Assembly (NCBI GenBank): GCA_009760855.2
Contig: WPIO01000051.1
Location: 1,973,501 to 2,037,500, forward strand
Length of the DNA stretch: 64,000 nucleotides
Origin: Cristatella mucedo
Taxonomy: Eukaryota > Bryozoa > Phylactolaemata > Cristatellidae
Direction of reading: 5' to 3'
In this document: positions 42,954-62,139 of the stretch, piece after piece
How positions within the stretch are numbered: the stretch's first letter is position 1
Layout: every line of letters begins with the position of its first letter
Notes under the pieces: generated by a model
Told to the model about the DNA's origin: nothing
The model's input: only the letters and a program-made list of their open reading frames with translations
Databases searched by the model: none
Position numbers and translations under genes: made by a program

Positions 42954-43689
42954 GAGGACTGACGGCTGACCCGAGGGAGGGGAGGTTACGCACGCTACCA
43001 CGTGACCTTTGTCAAGGCTGTCGATGGACGACGGCCGCCGGCTCGAGCCTCTCGTACGCAGTGTGCTATGGCCACCGACACCGCTTTCTAAGAAGTTGGC
43101 AGGGTCTTTCGTTGGCTGATACGAATTGCCTGCGTATAGAAAGGCAGTGGCAAATTCAATTCACCTAGACACACAGTACACATCGGGTCGCAGCCGACGC
43201 GGCGGAGCGCGGACTTATGCAGGCAATCTTGCCTCGTGCGTTTATTCGACAGGCCCTTATTGGAAACCGACAAGCGCAGCAGGCGCTCGTCTTATCACTA
43301 GATTAATGCCGACTGCGTGAGCCACTTGGTCGACATATTGGTAATGTGGGCCCATAAACGGCTCGCGAGTCGCATCCGAAATGTCCGGTGCGTCGTACTC
43401 TCAGCTCGACTGGTGAGTTTTTGTAATTGCACGATGACTCTTTGCGGCGCGTGGACTACCGAAAGACCGCGGATACGAGTTAGTTGGATATTTGAAGTAG
43501 TTCGTTGTGCTGTGATTTGCTTCCTATAGGAAATCGGTCAGCCGCCGGTGGGCAGGCTTTGGTGTGGGCTTCCTATTTACACTCGAGCCTGTGGCACCAG
43601 AGCCCGGGTTCGACTTCCGACGCTAACCAGAGACCAAAGTAAAACGCGATGGGAGGTTCTGGTTTTCTTCCGGCCTCGCTTTATGGATA
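42954..43689. other. FARSA upstream region
   Basis: GC-richer sequence with several CpG directly before the FARSA start codon, a likely promoter and 5' UTR. No specific motif is clear. Confidence 0.4.
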
Positions 43690-44480
43690 CAGCTGTTAAC
43701 TCACTTGCTCGCCTATCCTTCAAATAGGCTCAGCCATCATCTTCCCTGTAGCCTCCATACTGAATCAGTGTTTCCTGCTCCAAATCGCTTGCTCTTGATG
43801 ACCACATCAGCTGCACTGTCAAGTCTTCCCATTTGGAAAAATCTTCAGTTAGGCTTGTCTATGGTGAACGTGGCAGCTGCAACATTGCACCAACAACACT
43901 TCTCACTGACCTGCAGTGTCACTCCATCAAGCATCGACTTCGAGGTCCGGTCACTCACTTTTTGCTGCCTTTTTGCCGTTAATCCTCTTACTCAGGCTTA
44001 CTGCTGAAATACCCGCTCCTCGGGCTTCCAATCGTACAACCCGCTGCTCTGACTCTGGCCGCTTAGCTATGCCTCTATCCTACCATAAATTCTCTGGAGA
44101 TTATGGATCATGCCTTCGATTCCTGAATGCTAACAGGCTGGAATTCATCTATCGTTTGACATCACGATATTCACTGACTTCACTGTATGTACAGTGAGGC
44201 TTAAAGTCCACCTGTTCTTCATAGCATTTGTTTGGTCCGTGTGAATCGTCTTGCATTTTCCTCTGCATGCTGCAGTTATGCCTGCTATTGCCACTAATCA
44301 ACTGAGCATACAATCACCAACCAATTGAAAGCTTCCTTTCCTGCTGATGTACTGTAAAGTGCCTCGAATGGGATTTATTTCTCACAAGGATACCATTTTT
44401 AAAACTGCTTTCCGGAGCAACTAGTAAGAGACTTGGCTCTCTCGAGTGCTATAAAAATGCATTGTTAGTATTAGTAGCGG
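43690..44480 (+). mobile_element. LINE family B fragment
   Basis: Contains LDDHIS, then SIDFEVRSLTFC, as in other family B copies, and ends in the tail CTCTCGAGTGCTATAAAAATGC with a TTAGTA-rich end. Confidence 0.65.
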
Positions 44481-44929
44481 TAGTGGTAGTGGGAGCGGGA
44501 GTGATAGTATTAGAATAATTAACCATCCAAGCATGTGCACCTGTTGCCGCCTCAGCTCTGATTCCCTGTTGCAGATAAAGAGGTAGAGCTACCCACCACA
44601 CCCTTCCCTCAGATGATCTTTCAGGATCAACTCTTCATATCATCATTTCCATTCTATATGAGTGGTATAGCGATAGCTTAGCAACTGTGTGGTGCTGGGA
44701 TCAAGCCTCGGCATCTCTAGTATGTTCTCTATCGAAATGCATTTTATTGTGTGACTCCCAATTCTGGTTGCCACGGTCATGGCTTCAACCTCCGAGGTGC
44801 CACACCGCACTTAGCAGTTAGCACCACTTACATGTTTTACGTTATCATTCGAGTAGCATCGCTTACCGGAAATTCGGACCTCGTCCTCTGAACTCGGCTC
44901 ACCAATTGTCATCGATAGAGCGCTGCTTT

Positions 44930-45340
44930 CCTCGGTCTGTGTTCGTTGTTCGACACGTTAAATTAGCTGTTCCATTCCTCCACTTAAAGAACGTTGGCAA
45001 GAGAAGCTTTAGCTTTGCAGGTCCTAGAATGTGGAAGTCGCTTCCACAATTCTTATGCAACGACAGCTGCTCTTCTGCTGCCGACTATGGCTCATTCTTT
45101 TCAGCAGTCCGGAGCTGCTACTTCCATGCTACTTGCTATCTCAACTGCTCTCCTAACATGGCCAAGGTTCCCACTTTCTCTTTGTTGCGTGAGATGCAGT
45201 CTGTTCGCTACCGAATGCGTACCGAAAGCCGCTTAGGCTGTGAGTGTGTTGTACAAAACTCTCTTGTGTAGCATCCGCATAGTCTTTAAGGCTTTGTGGA
45301 GTTACAGACGGAGATACATCACATTACATTACGTGAGCCA
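44930..45340 (+). mobile_element. LINE family A, 3' fragment
   Basis: Codes LAVPFLHLKNVGKRSFSFAG, then TESRLGCECVVQNSLV and stop, matching the end of copy 1. It closes with GGAGATACATCACATTACAT. It lies between FARSA and COX10. Confidence 0.85.
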
Positions 45341-45535
45341 CCTGAACTTGCCACTTAGAAAAGCCGTAGTGAGAGCCTTGCCCTGCTTCCTCTGCGCACC
45401 CTCCAACGGTTTAGGCGGCTGATTAGGCACCACTAAAAAATGATGAGCTAGCCGAGTTGTGCTGCTTCCGTGCATTGCGGTGTTCCCGTCTGGGTCGGCT
45501 CGTGTCCACCTGCTTGCTTGACCAGCTGAAGCTGC

Positions 45536-53662
<8,127 letters not shown>

Positions 53663-56237
53663 CCGGTCTTCTCTTGTTTCTTAAACGGTCGCGAGTCAGC
53701 TGCCCTCCCCTCAGCGCTATGCACGGCGTTTTCTTGATGTCACGCCTTTATTTGCCAGTAATTGTCCCATCCGTGTTATGTTGAACTCGTTCGGCACTGT
53801 GGCTTTGCTGTATCAATTGTTTGATACAAGGCTAACGCCAGATAGCTTATGAATCGGCATCAACCTATGGTAAGTGATGTCAAATCCTCGGGTTGCTCGT
53901 TCTAAGCCACACTTGCAATTAAATGTGCTCAGCAAGTGACCTGATTTTTTTTTTTACCCATCTGGTCACCAAGTTTGGTGGCATGGACGAAAGAACAGTT
54001 AACACCCTTCGGCAGCCCTACAGCCCCCCCCCCCACAGATTCCGGTGGGTTGGTACCAATCGCAGTAGAGCAAGAACCTCGTTTCAGCTTCGTGAAATTA
54101 GCTCGGCCTCAGCACCTTGAGTCAATCATCATAGCCCATCATCCCAACTATACAAGGCATCATGTATCATGGAGGTTATGTTCTGCAATAATGGACATAA
54201 TTGTACAGGTATGTAGCAGTATTTATCGCGCCAAAATCAGAAACTACTGCAGTGATCTACAAGCAGAGCTCAACTCACATTTCAAATTTCACGTTGATCC
54301 AGTAAGTGTCGGCTAAGTAAAAGGATTAATGATGAGCTAGACAGGTCTGTCGCACAGTCATTGAGGCGCCATTTAGTCTTCGGAAAGCTTCTCGAACCGG
54401 ACGAGTGTTGCTAGGATTGCAAATAATGTCCTTAATAGAACTGCTAGGGCATGTACGTTAACTGCTTTTGCTTGGTTTCAGTAAATATCCTTTGCTACGA
54501 AGCAAAAAGCATCCGAATCTACCGAACTGGCAGATGAATTACCATATAGAAAGCTAATCACATTCAGCTACCTACTACTGCTTTATTTCATTTTCACCAG
54601 GGGTTTTTCCTATGGCTGTTTGAACGGATTTCCTCAGCCAGTACAAATTAAAATAAGTGCCCGAATTTTCGTTAATATCCTGTTTATAAGGAATGACTAT
54701 TTATAGAGCCCGAGTGCACGTTTCGTCTTCTGGCCCTCAAAATGACAACCAGTTCACTTTAGAGTTGTGCAAATATGCTCGACGCGTGGTCCGTTTTCGG
54801 CTTTCAGAAAGAGATATACCCAATTGCTAGTCGAGAGCTAAAAGGCCTTTCCCGGTGGCTCGCGTTTGGTGAGTTACTATGCAAGCGTTTTCCTAAAGAG
54901 GAGCCACCTGCAATTTTAAAGATGAGGTTAAACAAACCAATTTAGCAGGGAGCCTTCAGAAAGGGGCATTCGACTCGGCAAATGTGATGCCAATTTCTTG
55001 TGGAGGGTTACGTGAAGTTACTCTTGCTGAGATAATTGAACGGCAAGATTGTTCTTCTAATTGTGTGCGAAGCCTGCCCAAGCAATGCTGAGATTCTAAC
55101 CGGGAGGCTCTTATAAAAACTTTTTTCGATTACTGATGAAAGTGCATCGAGTTTAATAAAGCTTCGTTTTTAACGTGACTGGTCTTGCTTGTTTCCTTCT
55201 TTTGGTCTTTTTACTTGTAGAAAATTTACACAATAAGTTTTTCATAAGTCTTCCAACTTACTCTACACCTATAGTGATCAGGGGAAATTCCTTTTTATAA
55301 AGGAGGTTAGAAATGATTGCACGTGGTTAATTTAAGTTTTGTGATTACCTTTTTTGCCTCCGCCTTATGATCAGATTTCTACATGAGCAGGTAGTATTCC
55401 ATAAACAGGGATTTTAGCGGAACGCATCGATGACTTCCCGACCAAGTCGTCCGACATGCTTTTTAAAGTAACGATTAAGGAGTGCCTTTGACGGCGCCTG
55501 CGATCGGTCGTTGGTTCAGGTCTTGGCCATGAAGTAGAGCCGTGCTCCACTTCTTTGAGCAACTTCGCTCAGGCTCGCTGGCAGTCCTAAAGTCATACAA
55601 CAATCTTGCTCCATGCATGTACATTTATCTCGCTGCTCATAAGCACGGGTTTCTCGTGGCTATTTCATTAGTTGTTCTCAGTTTTGAAGTCAGAGGGCGT
55701 CAAGCTTATGTTTCGCTATGGCCGGCCTTATGGCGCCGCATTGCAGTATGCACCGAAGACTGAAGTTGGACAGAAGTGCGACTGACGTCGTTAACGTGCC
55801 TCAAATCATACGTTAGTTCGGCTATATTAGTATTTGATTTTCTGAGCTTTAAGTAACATCAATATTACCAAAATTGATGGGAGCCTCAAATGTTTACGAG
55901 ACTTCCATAAAGGTGGACCTCCTAGTTCAACTGCTAGCCTTAAACTGTTAGTCACGGCCGGGCTTAACCACCTTAAGGATACAGCCGAGATGTGACGGCT
56001 AGCAATCCCCTATGTAGAAAGTAGCCGAAAGCAGAAGCTCTCAGCCGGTATTTCAATCGAGCAGGCTAGCATCAGCGAGTCGTCAATTTGGCGTCCACGG
56101 GAGCCAGTTTACATTGCCAGCAAGTGGAAAAAATTACTTCAAAAATCGAAATATTAACTTGGTTTTCGTGCCACCAGCTAGAGCACAGGAGTGCCGTAGG
56201 CGCCAGAGGCGTTCGAGAGCTTAGGAATCGGTATGGG
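53663..56237. other. COX10 3' flank
   Basis: COX10 3' UTR, then AT-rich DNA with no recognised gene or repeat, apart from a C run at 54025-54035. Confidence 0.45.
53918..53923 (+). promoter_or_regulatory. Possible polyadenylation signal of COX10
   Basis: ATTAAA about 256 bp after the COX10 stop codon, followed within about 35 bp by T-rich sequence (a run of T at 53943-53955). Only position and hexamer support it. Confidence 0.3.
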
Positions 56238-56345
56238 GGAAGGTTTGCACCAGCTCTTGCACTCCACGACCCAGGTCGTGCATTCGAGTCGTACAGTAGG
56301 AAGTAATCCTTTATTGCCTGCTGTAAGCAGGTTGCTGGCCGCAAA
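56238..56345 (+). mobile_element. SINE family 2
   Basis: CCAGGTCGTGCATTCGAGTC, then GTAATCCTTTATTGCCTGCT, shared with other family 2 copies. It lies just past the GST-omega 3' end. Confidence 0.6.
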
Positions 56346-56798
56346 CACTTTCAACCAATTGTTAGGCATGCGATGTGGCTGCTCCAGAATTATAGTCCTT
56401 TGCCACAAACCCAGCCCGGTTGCCCCCACTAGGATTACAGCCCCAAGTGTCCCCTCTGCCGCCATCAAAGTAAAATCTCAGACCTTGAAAGCCTGCCTTT
56501 TGAGGACGGCAGCGTATCGCATGTCGTACGGTCCATCAGGTCAGGGGGCCACCTCACTTTCAGGAGGGGGCTAAAGGAGCATGCTGAGAAGTCACAACCT
56601 GTTCCTACGATTGCAAGTTTAGTTCTCAGCAGGCTCACGCCCCCTAGCTCAAGATCCCATCGATCGAGTGGCTTCAGTGCTGCCAGTAGAGCACGATGCG
56701 CCTGCTGCTACAAATACACGGGAGCAGGCTCCGTCGGCAGCCGAAGACGCCAGCCGTCCAGCATTGACATCCCCCAAGGAAAAGCGATCGCCACATGT

Positions 56799-56804
56799 TT
56801 AATC
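56799..56804 (-). promoter_or_regulatory. Possible polyadenylation signal of GST-omega
   Basis: ATTAAA on the minus strand, about 106 bp after the GST-omega stop codon. It is the first plausible signal downstream. No cleavage site can be seen directly. Confidence 0.35.
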
Positions 56805-56909
56805 AATGGGGCGGCAGCCCGGAGGCTCAGCGGTTGCATCGCTGGCGGCAGCCCCGACCGATGGGGGGCATGAAGGTGGCGGTCAGAGCTCGATGGAGCC
56901 GGTTGCCAG

Positions 56910-59900
56910 TCAGTCCTCCGGATCGTAGATCGGAGAGCCGACAACGTAGCCCTTAAAGAACTCGGCGTGCTGCTTCTCCGTCATCCTCACCGCCTGCACG
57001 GCTGGCAGCTGGTGCATGCGCTCGACCCAAGCATTCAACTTGGGAAACTCGGTGGCGCTCAGTTCCAAGCCGGAACTGCGCAGCACGCCGAAGCGCTCGA
57101 ACCAGGGCCAAAAGTGCAGGTCGGCGAGTCCCACCTGGTCACCTAAAAAGTAGCCCGTCAAGCTAGTTACGGGCAGTCTGACAGGCGAGTTACAATTAAA
57201 TGAGATGGGTGTTGTCGAGGTAGCCCATCAACGTTAAGACTGTGCATTACCTAAGCAAAGGAAGGAAAAAGAACCGCATTGCCCGCCATAAAAAGAGGCC
57301 ATTACAATCTTTGCCGAATGACTGGCTGGCTACGAGCCACAGGCTCCGCCGAAAAGTTCCGTACTGTCTGCTCACTGCCTCGATGCAGGCAAGAATGTTC
57401 GCTCGCTGTGCAAAGCCAATATGGACACTTTAAGGCACGCCTGACCATTCGTCTGGTTGTGGCCTCACTCTGTCTGCCTGGTCTATACTACGCACTTCAA
57501 CCAGACTACACTTACCAGCTAAAGTCCAAAAACAGACTCGGCACGAGTTTCGGCAGCTGGCCACAAAAAGGTATGGGAATGAACAGTATAGAATAGACAT
57601 GCTGGCTTTCGTTAAGTTATGTGCCAGTTAACCAATGTGCCTCCTCAGCAACGGTCACGGTTTGTATAACAAATCAAGGAACAGGCACACATTGATGCAT
57701 TCTTATTAGGCCATAGCTACCAATATAAAAAAAGTAAAGGTTAGCTGATTCAACGGCCTCATTTATACGTTGGCAGGAGAGTGGTAATAGCTATCACTCC
57801 CGCTGGTAGCATGCAATAAACAATCGTCTGTAGGACTCAAACCCACGACCTGTGTTGTGAAGTGCAGGCACCTTCGCCCTAGTGATGCTATGGACATCTT
57901 TTCAGGCTAGAAAGCTGGCCTTAAGTTCTCAACTTTAAACCTTCCCCATGTTGCTGATGGCAACTACATCAACAAAATTTCCCTCTAAACTGTTTTTGTT
58001 ATTTTTTCTTATAAATGTGGCCCGGGACTAACTTTTCTCGACATCAGCACACTGACCAACCACATGCGCACTCAGTTCTCTTGCTGACTGCATCAACGTA
58101 AGCTAGATACTGGCACAAAGGAAATGTCATGCTGAACAACGTCAATGCGCAATCAAGGTTGTCATGCGGACGTGCCAGGTATCCCCTTGCACAGCAGCAC
58201 TGGCACGGGGCTAAATGCCAGAAATAACGTCACGGTTGAAGACAGTGAGCCTTTAGCAGCCTCAGGATCACACCCTATACCGTCAGTTCAGAGAAGTAGA
58301 CTCGATTAGTACAGAAGCTCTCAATGCAGCCGCTCACTGCAACTCGACTGCTATCTATGCTGGTATGCATACACAACGGCAAGCATAACGGCTATCAATA
58401 GATCGCAAGCTGTGAGCCATCAATCAAGCTGGGGCTTACCACCGAAGTAGGGCTTAACGAGGGCTTGCTCGGCCACGGCAAAAGCAGACAGTGTGTCCTT
58501 CACACCCTGCTGTTTGTCTTCATCGGTCTTACCCATGCCGATCTTGTAATAACCCGAGATGCCCTGCAAGACAGAGGAAACCTTACTGGTACCCATTCAC
58601 CGAGGACACTCGCACGTTAGTGGCACACCGATATTTGCCGAGCACTCACTAACATTGCAGCTGAAGCTGCCAGCCAGCCTGGCTGGCTGGCTGGCAGCAG
58701 CAGCAGCAATAGATCGGCTATTGCTGCCATCTCCTAATCACTCTCGAAGGCCGAGACACTGCTGCTGGCCGTGGGGAGGAGCTGCTGGCCGTGGGGAGGA
58801 GCTGCTGGTCGTGGAGCTGGCTGCGGAGGGAAGCTGCTGCCATTACGTACCTTGTTAAACCTCTCGGCAAGCATTTTCCACTGAGCTTTCGTATAGGGGT
58901 CAGCCGATCCCAGCTTTTCGTCGGGGTACACCTCATCCAGCCACTCGTTGCAAATCGGGGACTCGTACACTATTTTTTCATTTAGCTCCAGCACAGGAAC
59001 AAGGCCGAGTGGGTTTCGTTGCAGAAACCATTCTGGCTTGGACTTGAGGTTGATGTTGATGACTTCATGACTTAAATAATTGGCGAGCACCGTGAGCGAT
59101 TCTTTAGCACTTGCCTACTACTACTACTACTACCACTACTCATAAAGCACAATCGAGTTGTGCATAGAATGACAGGCGATGCAGCATCGCAGATGCCGGA
59201 CGTGCATGTGCTTCGGCTCTTACGGAATGCCTTTGTGAGCTAGCACAAGCCGCGTGCGCTCAGCATAAGGGCAGAACTTCATGCTATACAGTCGCAGGAC
59301 GTCAGTTTTCGTGGGTGGAAACTCGGCACCTGCCAACAAAGTTAGTCATAAAAAGACAATCCACATGAAAGCTGATCACTGAACGTGACTGCAACACTTC
59401 CAGAGAAACCGTGTGTATTTATTCATACCAACCCATGGCATTCCAATGAGGTAATCCTAGCGATAACAGTGATATAGCACCCTCAGAGAACTCGTCTCTT
59501 TCCGTGCGCTTTACATTTGCTACAACGCAAGGACGGCATTGGCAGATGCTGTGGCGCTACAGTTTAGCTATGCCGGGTACTTTTCGAATACCTGGATTTG
59601 GGCAGAGAAATGTATGTGCACTATTCTGTAGAGCCTGCAGTTAAATGGTGAAGGCAACATGAAAGGAATCTGGGGTTGCAAGCTGGGCAGTAACCCGAAA
59701 TGCCTGCTTCACCTGCATGGAGAGATGCGATATCGAATCAAATGCAGAAGTATTAAAGCAGATCATATAAGGCAGCAAAGCGATGCAGCAATGCTTTCAA
59801 GATGGTTGCAGCATACATTACACAAGGTGACACAGCAAGTTGGACGAGGTGACGCAGCAAATTTAAATAGAAGGTGACGAAGCAAATTTATGGAGATGAC

Positions 59901-60855
59901 GAAGCAATTTTATGAGAACGTGGCCAAATTTGGGAGTGCGGTAAGCACAATGCTTCATCGATGACGACCGAAGTCGTAGGCTCGAGACGTGGAGCATTGT
60001 AAAGCACCAGGATAGAGACTGAGATTCTCTTACGGCGTTGCTCAAACGAATTGAATTTGCAGAGAGTTATACACAGCTTTGTCTGGACGAAACATGCCGG
60101 TCGAAGCAGAGGTACTGGCAAACTAAACCTATTTGCATCCTAAAATATCAAGCTTCTACAGGAATATGTTCGCAGCACCGGGGAAGATTTTGGATCACTT
60201 CTCAAAACCAAAGTACTCCGTGGACGCATGGCGACCATTCTACCGCACAGCTCAGCGTACGAAGTACTGCCGGGCTCCGAAGTACTGCCTGCCAACACAG
60301 CCACCTGACAAGCCGCGAAACCGCACCAGCTTAATTAATCTTGCAACATCAAGTCGCCCGCAAGCAGCTCATCAAGGGCGGGCACGACTGAAGCCAGGCA
60401 ATTGCTTTGGCGACACCAAAGCTACAGCTTCGCGATCACATTCCAATGTTAGCGTAGTAATGGAGAGCTTGGCACGCCATCTCTGGAACCCCACCTCCAA
60501 TGTGCTTCGTCAATATTCGGCATGTTGCTGCACCCGAGTGCGGCAATACCACGTTTTATCTCGCTCAACGTCTACGAGCAAACGGTCGCCTCCCCGAGCG
60601 CACCGGCCACTAGCTTGTAGTGCGACTGCAACTCTTTGTGGAGCGCCAGCGCGTGGACCTCGACTTCCTCAATACAGTCTTACGATTAAGCGTCGCCATT
60701 CGTCGCTGGCTCGAGTCGCATCGAAACGGAATCCGGATCAATTCAGGGGCGTCAGCAGAAGCAAGACCTCTGCCAAACCACAAGTTACCAAACCGAGCTA
60801 AAATTGCGTCGTCTATAGACTTGAGCTCACTGTCGGCTACGGGCACAGTGCTCAT
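56910..60855 (-). CDS. GSTO1: Glutathione S-transferase, omega class (five exons)
   Basis: Exons: 60855-60789, 59329-59224, 59070-58851, 58563-58440, 57142-56910. Phase is kept and the product is 249 residues (human GSTO1 about 241). The thioredoxin-fold half has [17 protein letters not shown]; Cys42 is the omega-class catalytic cysteine, in place of the Tyr/Ser of other GSTs. It is followed by [25 protein letters not shown] (cis-Pro loop) and [12 protein letters not shown] (glutathione-binding Glu-Ser). The helical half has [14 protein letters not shown]. Omega GSTs are cytosolic thioltransferases and dehydroascorbate reductases. The acceptor of exon 3 is a weak TTTAAG. Exon 1 (22 codons) has no family signature and is chosen for its ATG, donor and phase, so the N-terminus is less certain. 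Intron 3 holds a short 22-bp tandem repeat. Confidence 0.92.
57775..57900 (-). mobile_element. SINE family 2 in GST-omega intron 4
   Basis: GGTAATAGCTATCACTCCCG, CTGTAGGACTCAAACCCACG, GCAGGCACCTTCGCCCTAGT. Confidence 0.65.
58758..58816. repeat. 22-bp tandem repeat, three copies
   Basis: GCTGCTGGCCGTGGGGAGGA occurs twice, then a GCTGCTGGTCGTGGAG variant, directly downstream of the GST-omega exon 3 donor. Confidence 0.8.
59465..59530 (-). mobile_element. LINE family B tail
   Basis: CACCCTCAGAGAACTCGTCT and GCGCTTTACATTTGCTAC, in GST-omega intron 1. Confidence 0.6.
59822..59925. repeat. Short imperfect tandem repeat, 20-27-bp units
   Basis: GGTGACACAGCAAGTT, GGTGACGCAGCAAATTT, GGTGACGAAGCAAATTT and GATGACGAAGCAATTTT follow one another in GST-omega intron 1. 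Confidence 0.75.
59930..60055 (+). mobile_element. SINE family 1, degenerate, in GST-omega intron 1
   Basis: GAAGTCGTAGGCTCGAGACG, AGGATAGAGACTGAGATTCT and CTTACGGCGTTGCTCAAACG. B-box region and tail are recognisable; the head is poor. Confidence 0.55.
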
Positions 60856-60956
60856 AGCTGCTAATACGACGTCATTACGTCGTCGTGCACGGAGCCTGCT
60901 CACTTCCCGCTCATCCCGCTATCAGCAACTGTGCCCATAGCCGAAAGTGAGCTGGC
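60821..60956. repeat. Inverted repeat over the GST-omega start codon
   Basis: Arms 60821-60856 and 60920-60956 are inverted copies with roughly 30 of 36 positions matching; the spacer is 63 bp. The right arm, read on plus, gives TVPIAESEL against TVPVADSEL of the GST-omega N-terminus. Its start codon has become ATC and it carries a one-base insertion. Confidence 0.75.
60866..60883. promoter_or_regulatory. Palindromic CRE-like site upstream of GST-omega
   Basis: ACGACGT-CATT-ACGTCGT is a perfect 7-bp palindrome with a 4-nt centre, 11 bp upstream of the GST-omega start codon. It contains TGACGTC on the minus strand, a half site of the ATF/CREB type. ATF/CREB control of this gene is inference. 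The short distance would also allow it to lie in the 5' leader. Confidence 0.3.
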
Positions 60957-61767
60957 TCTATGAACAAATGGAGACCTATTAACTGACAATAACCACGACG
61001 GGCACATTGTTGCAGCGTCACACGGCGCACCCCAATCGGACGCTGCGCACCGTCAGCTCACCGCTCTGCGGCTGGGCACAATGCATGCGCAAGCAGACCG
61101 TAGCGGAGGTAACGTGACCCTAGAAGAGCCGAAGCGATCGAGCAATGCCAAGCACGAGCAGTCGTACCTGCAGCCAGATGCGCAGTCTCAAACAGGACGG
61201 GCATTTCCGCGAAAAGACGAAGCAGCTGCGGAACAATCCAGCAACCCAGCCACACGAACTGCAGCTGCAGCTACAGTGACCTATGAACCCAAGGCCGGTC
61301 ACGGTTCCCCAACTTTCTGCTGCATCATTGGAGGCGAGTGAAAGGCGGGGCTACGTGGTCGATGGGATGGATTCGCCCTCCCGGAAGAAGACTAGAGAGG
61401 GTGGGGGAAATGATTGGAAACGGCCGCTGCCCCAGAACTGTCCGTCCACCGGAAAAAAAGGACGAAAGGCGTTTGCGGTTGGGAAATACTGTCTGCAGTT
61501 GGATGACCTGCGGGCTTATTAACTACTAGGGTAGTCATAGTTAGAAGAGCGTAGCTAGACAAACGGGATCGGGAAGGCGCGCCTGATGCGGACCAGCAAC
61601 AAACCAGAGTCAAGCGATGATGTATATATAGCCGATCGAATAAATATAGATTATACGCCTGTGCGCTGCGACCTAGTGATTAGACTCGTGTGCTTCGCTC
61701 GACAAACAGGCTCAGGAAACCTGGTGAGCCTGTGCAGCGCGGTGCGGGCAAGAAAATATTGGCCGGT
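60957..61767. other. GC-rich stretch upstream of GST-omega
   Basis: CpG-rich, with an 86-codon ORF (61081-61341, plus) that is polar, Ala/Thr/Ser-rich and matches nothing I know. Could be upstream regulatory DNA or part of an unseen gene. Confidence 0.35.
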
Positions 61768-61915
61768 TTAACGGTCTCATTTGTACAGCGGATAAAGAGC
61801 CTTAATGGCTGTCCCCCCCCCCCCAGCTTGCTGTTGGCAATAAAGGATCGCCAATTGCGCAGGATTCGAACCTACGACCTCATTCGTGAACATCAAGCAC
61901 CTTACCTCGTGGGTA
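61768..61915 (-). mobile_element. SINE family 2 with internal poly-C
   Basis: TTTGTACAGCGGATAAAGAG, GCCTTAATGGCTGT, a run of C at 61811-61822, AATAAAGGATCGCCAATTGC and GGATTCGAACCTACGACC. Confidence 0.7.
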
Positions 61916-62139
61916 ATCGCGGCCAAGACCTGCGTAAGAGTCCAACGATGATGTCCGTTCAGGTAACCGAAGGACTATATGCCTGCGAGCGGCGGCGTAG
62001 CGATTAGAAATCCCGTAGTTGCGTATATGCAGCAGACTTGCATGCAGACGTACATGCAACAGACGTATCCGTCGACGAGCGGGTCGGATGCTCGCGCTGA
62101 GCGTGAGCAAACGAGGCGTGCAGCGATCTCGTGATCACT

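Noticed and set aside
61081-61341. 86-codon plus-strand ORF
   Set aside because: Low-complexity polar product in GC-rich DNA; no family, splice or conservation evidence.
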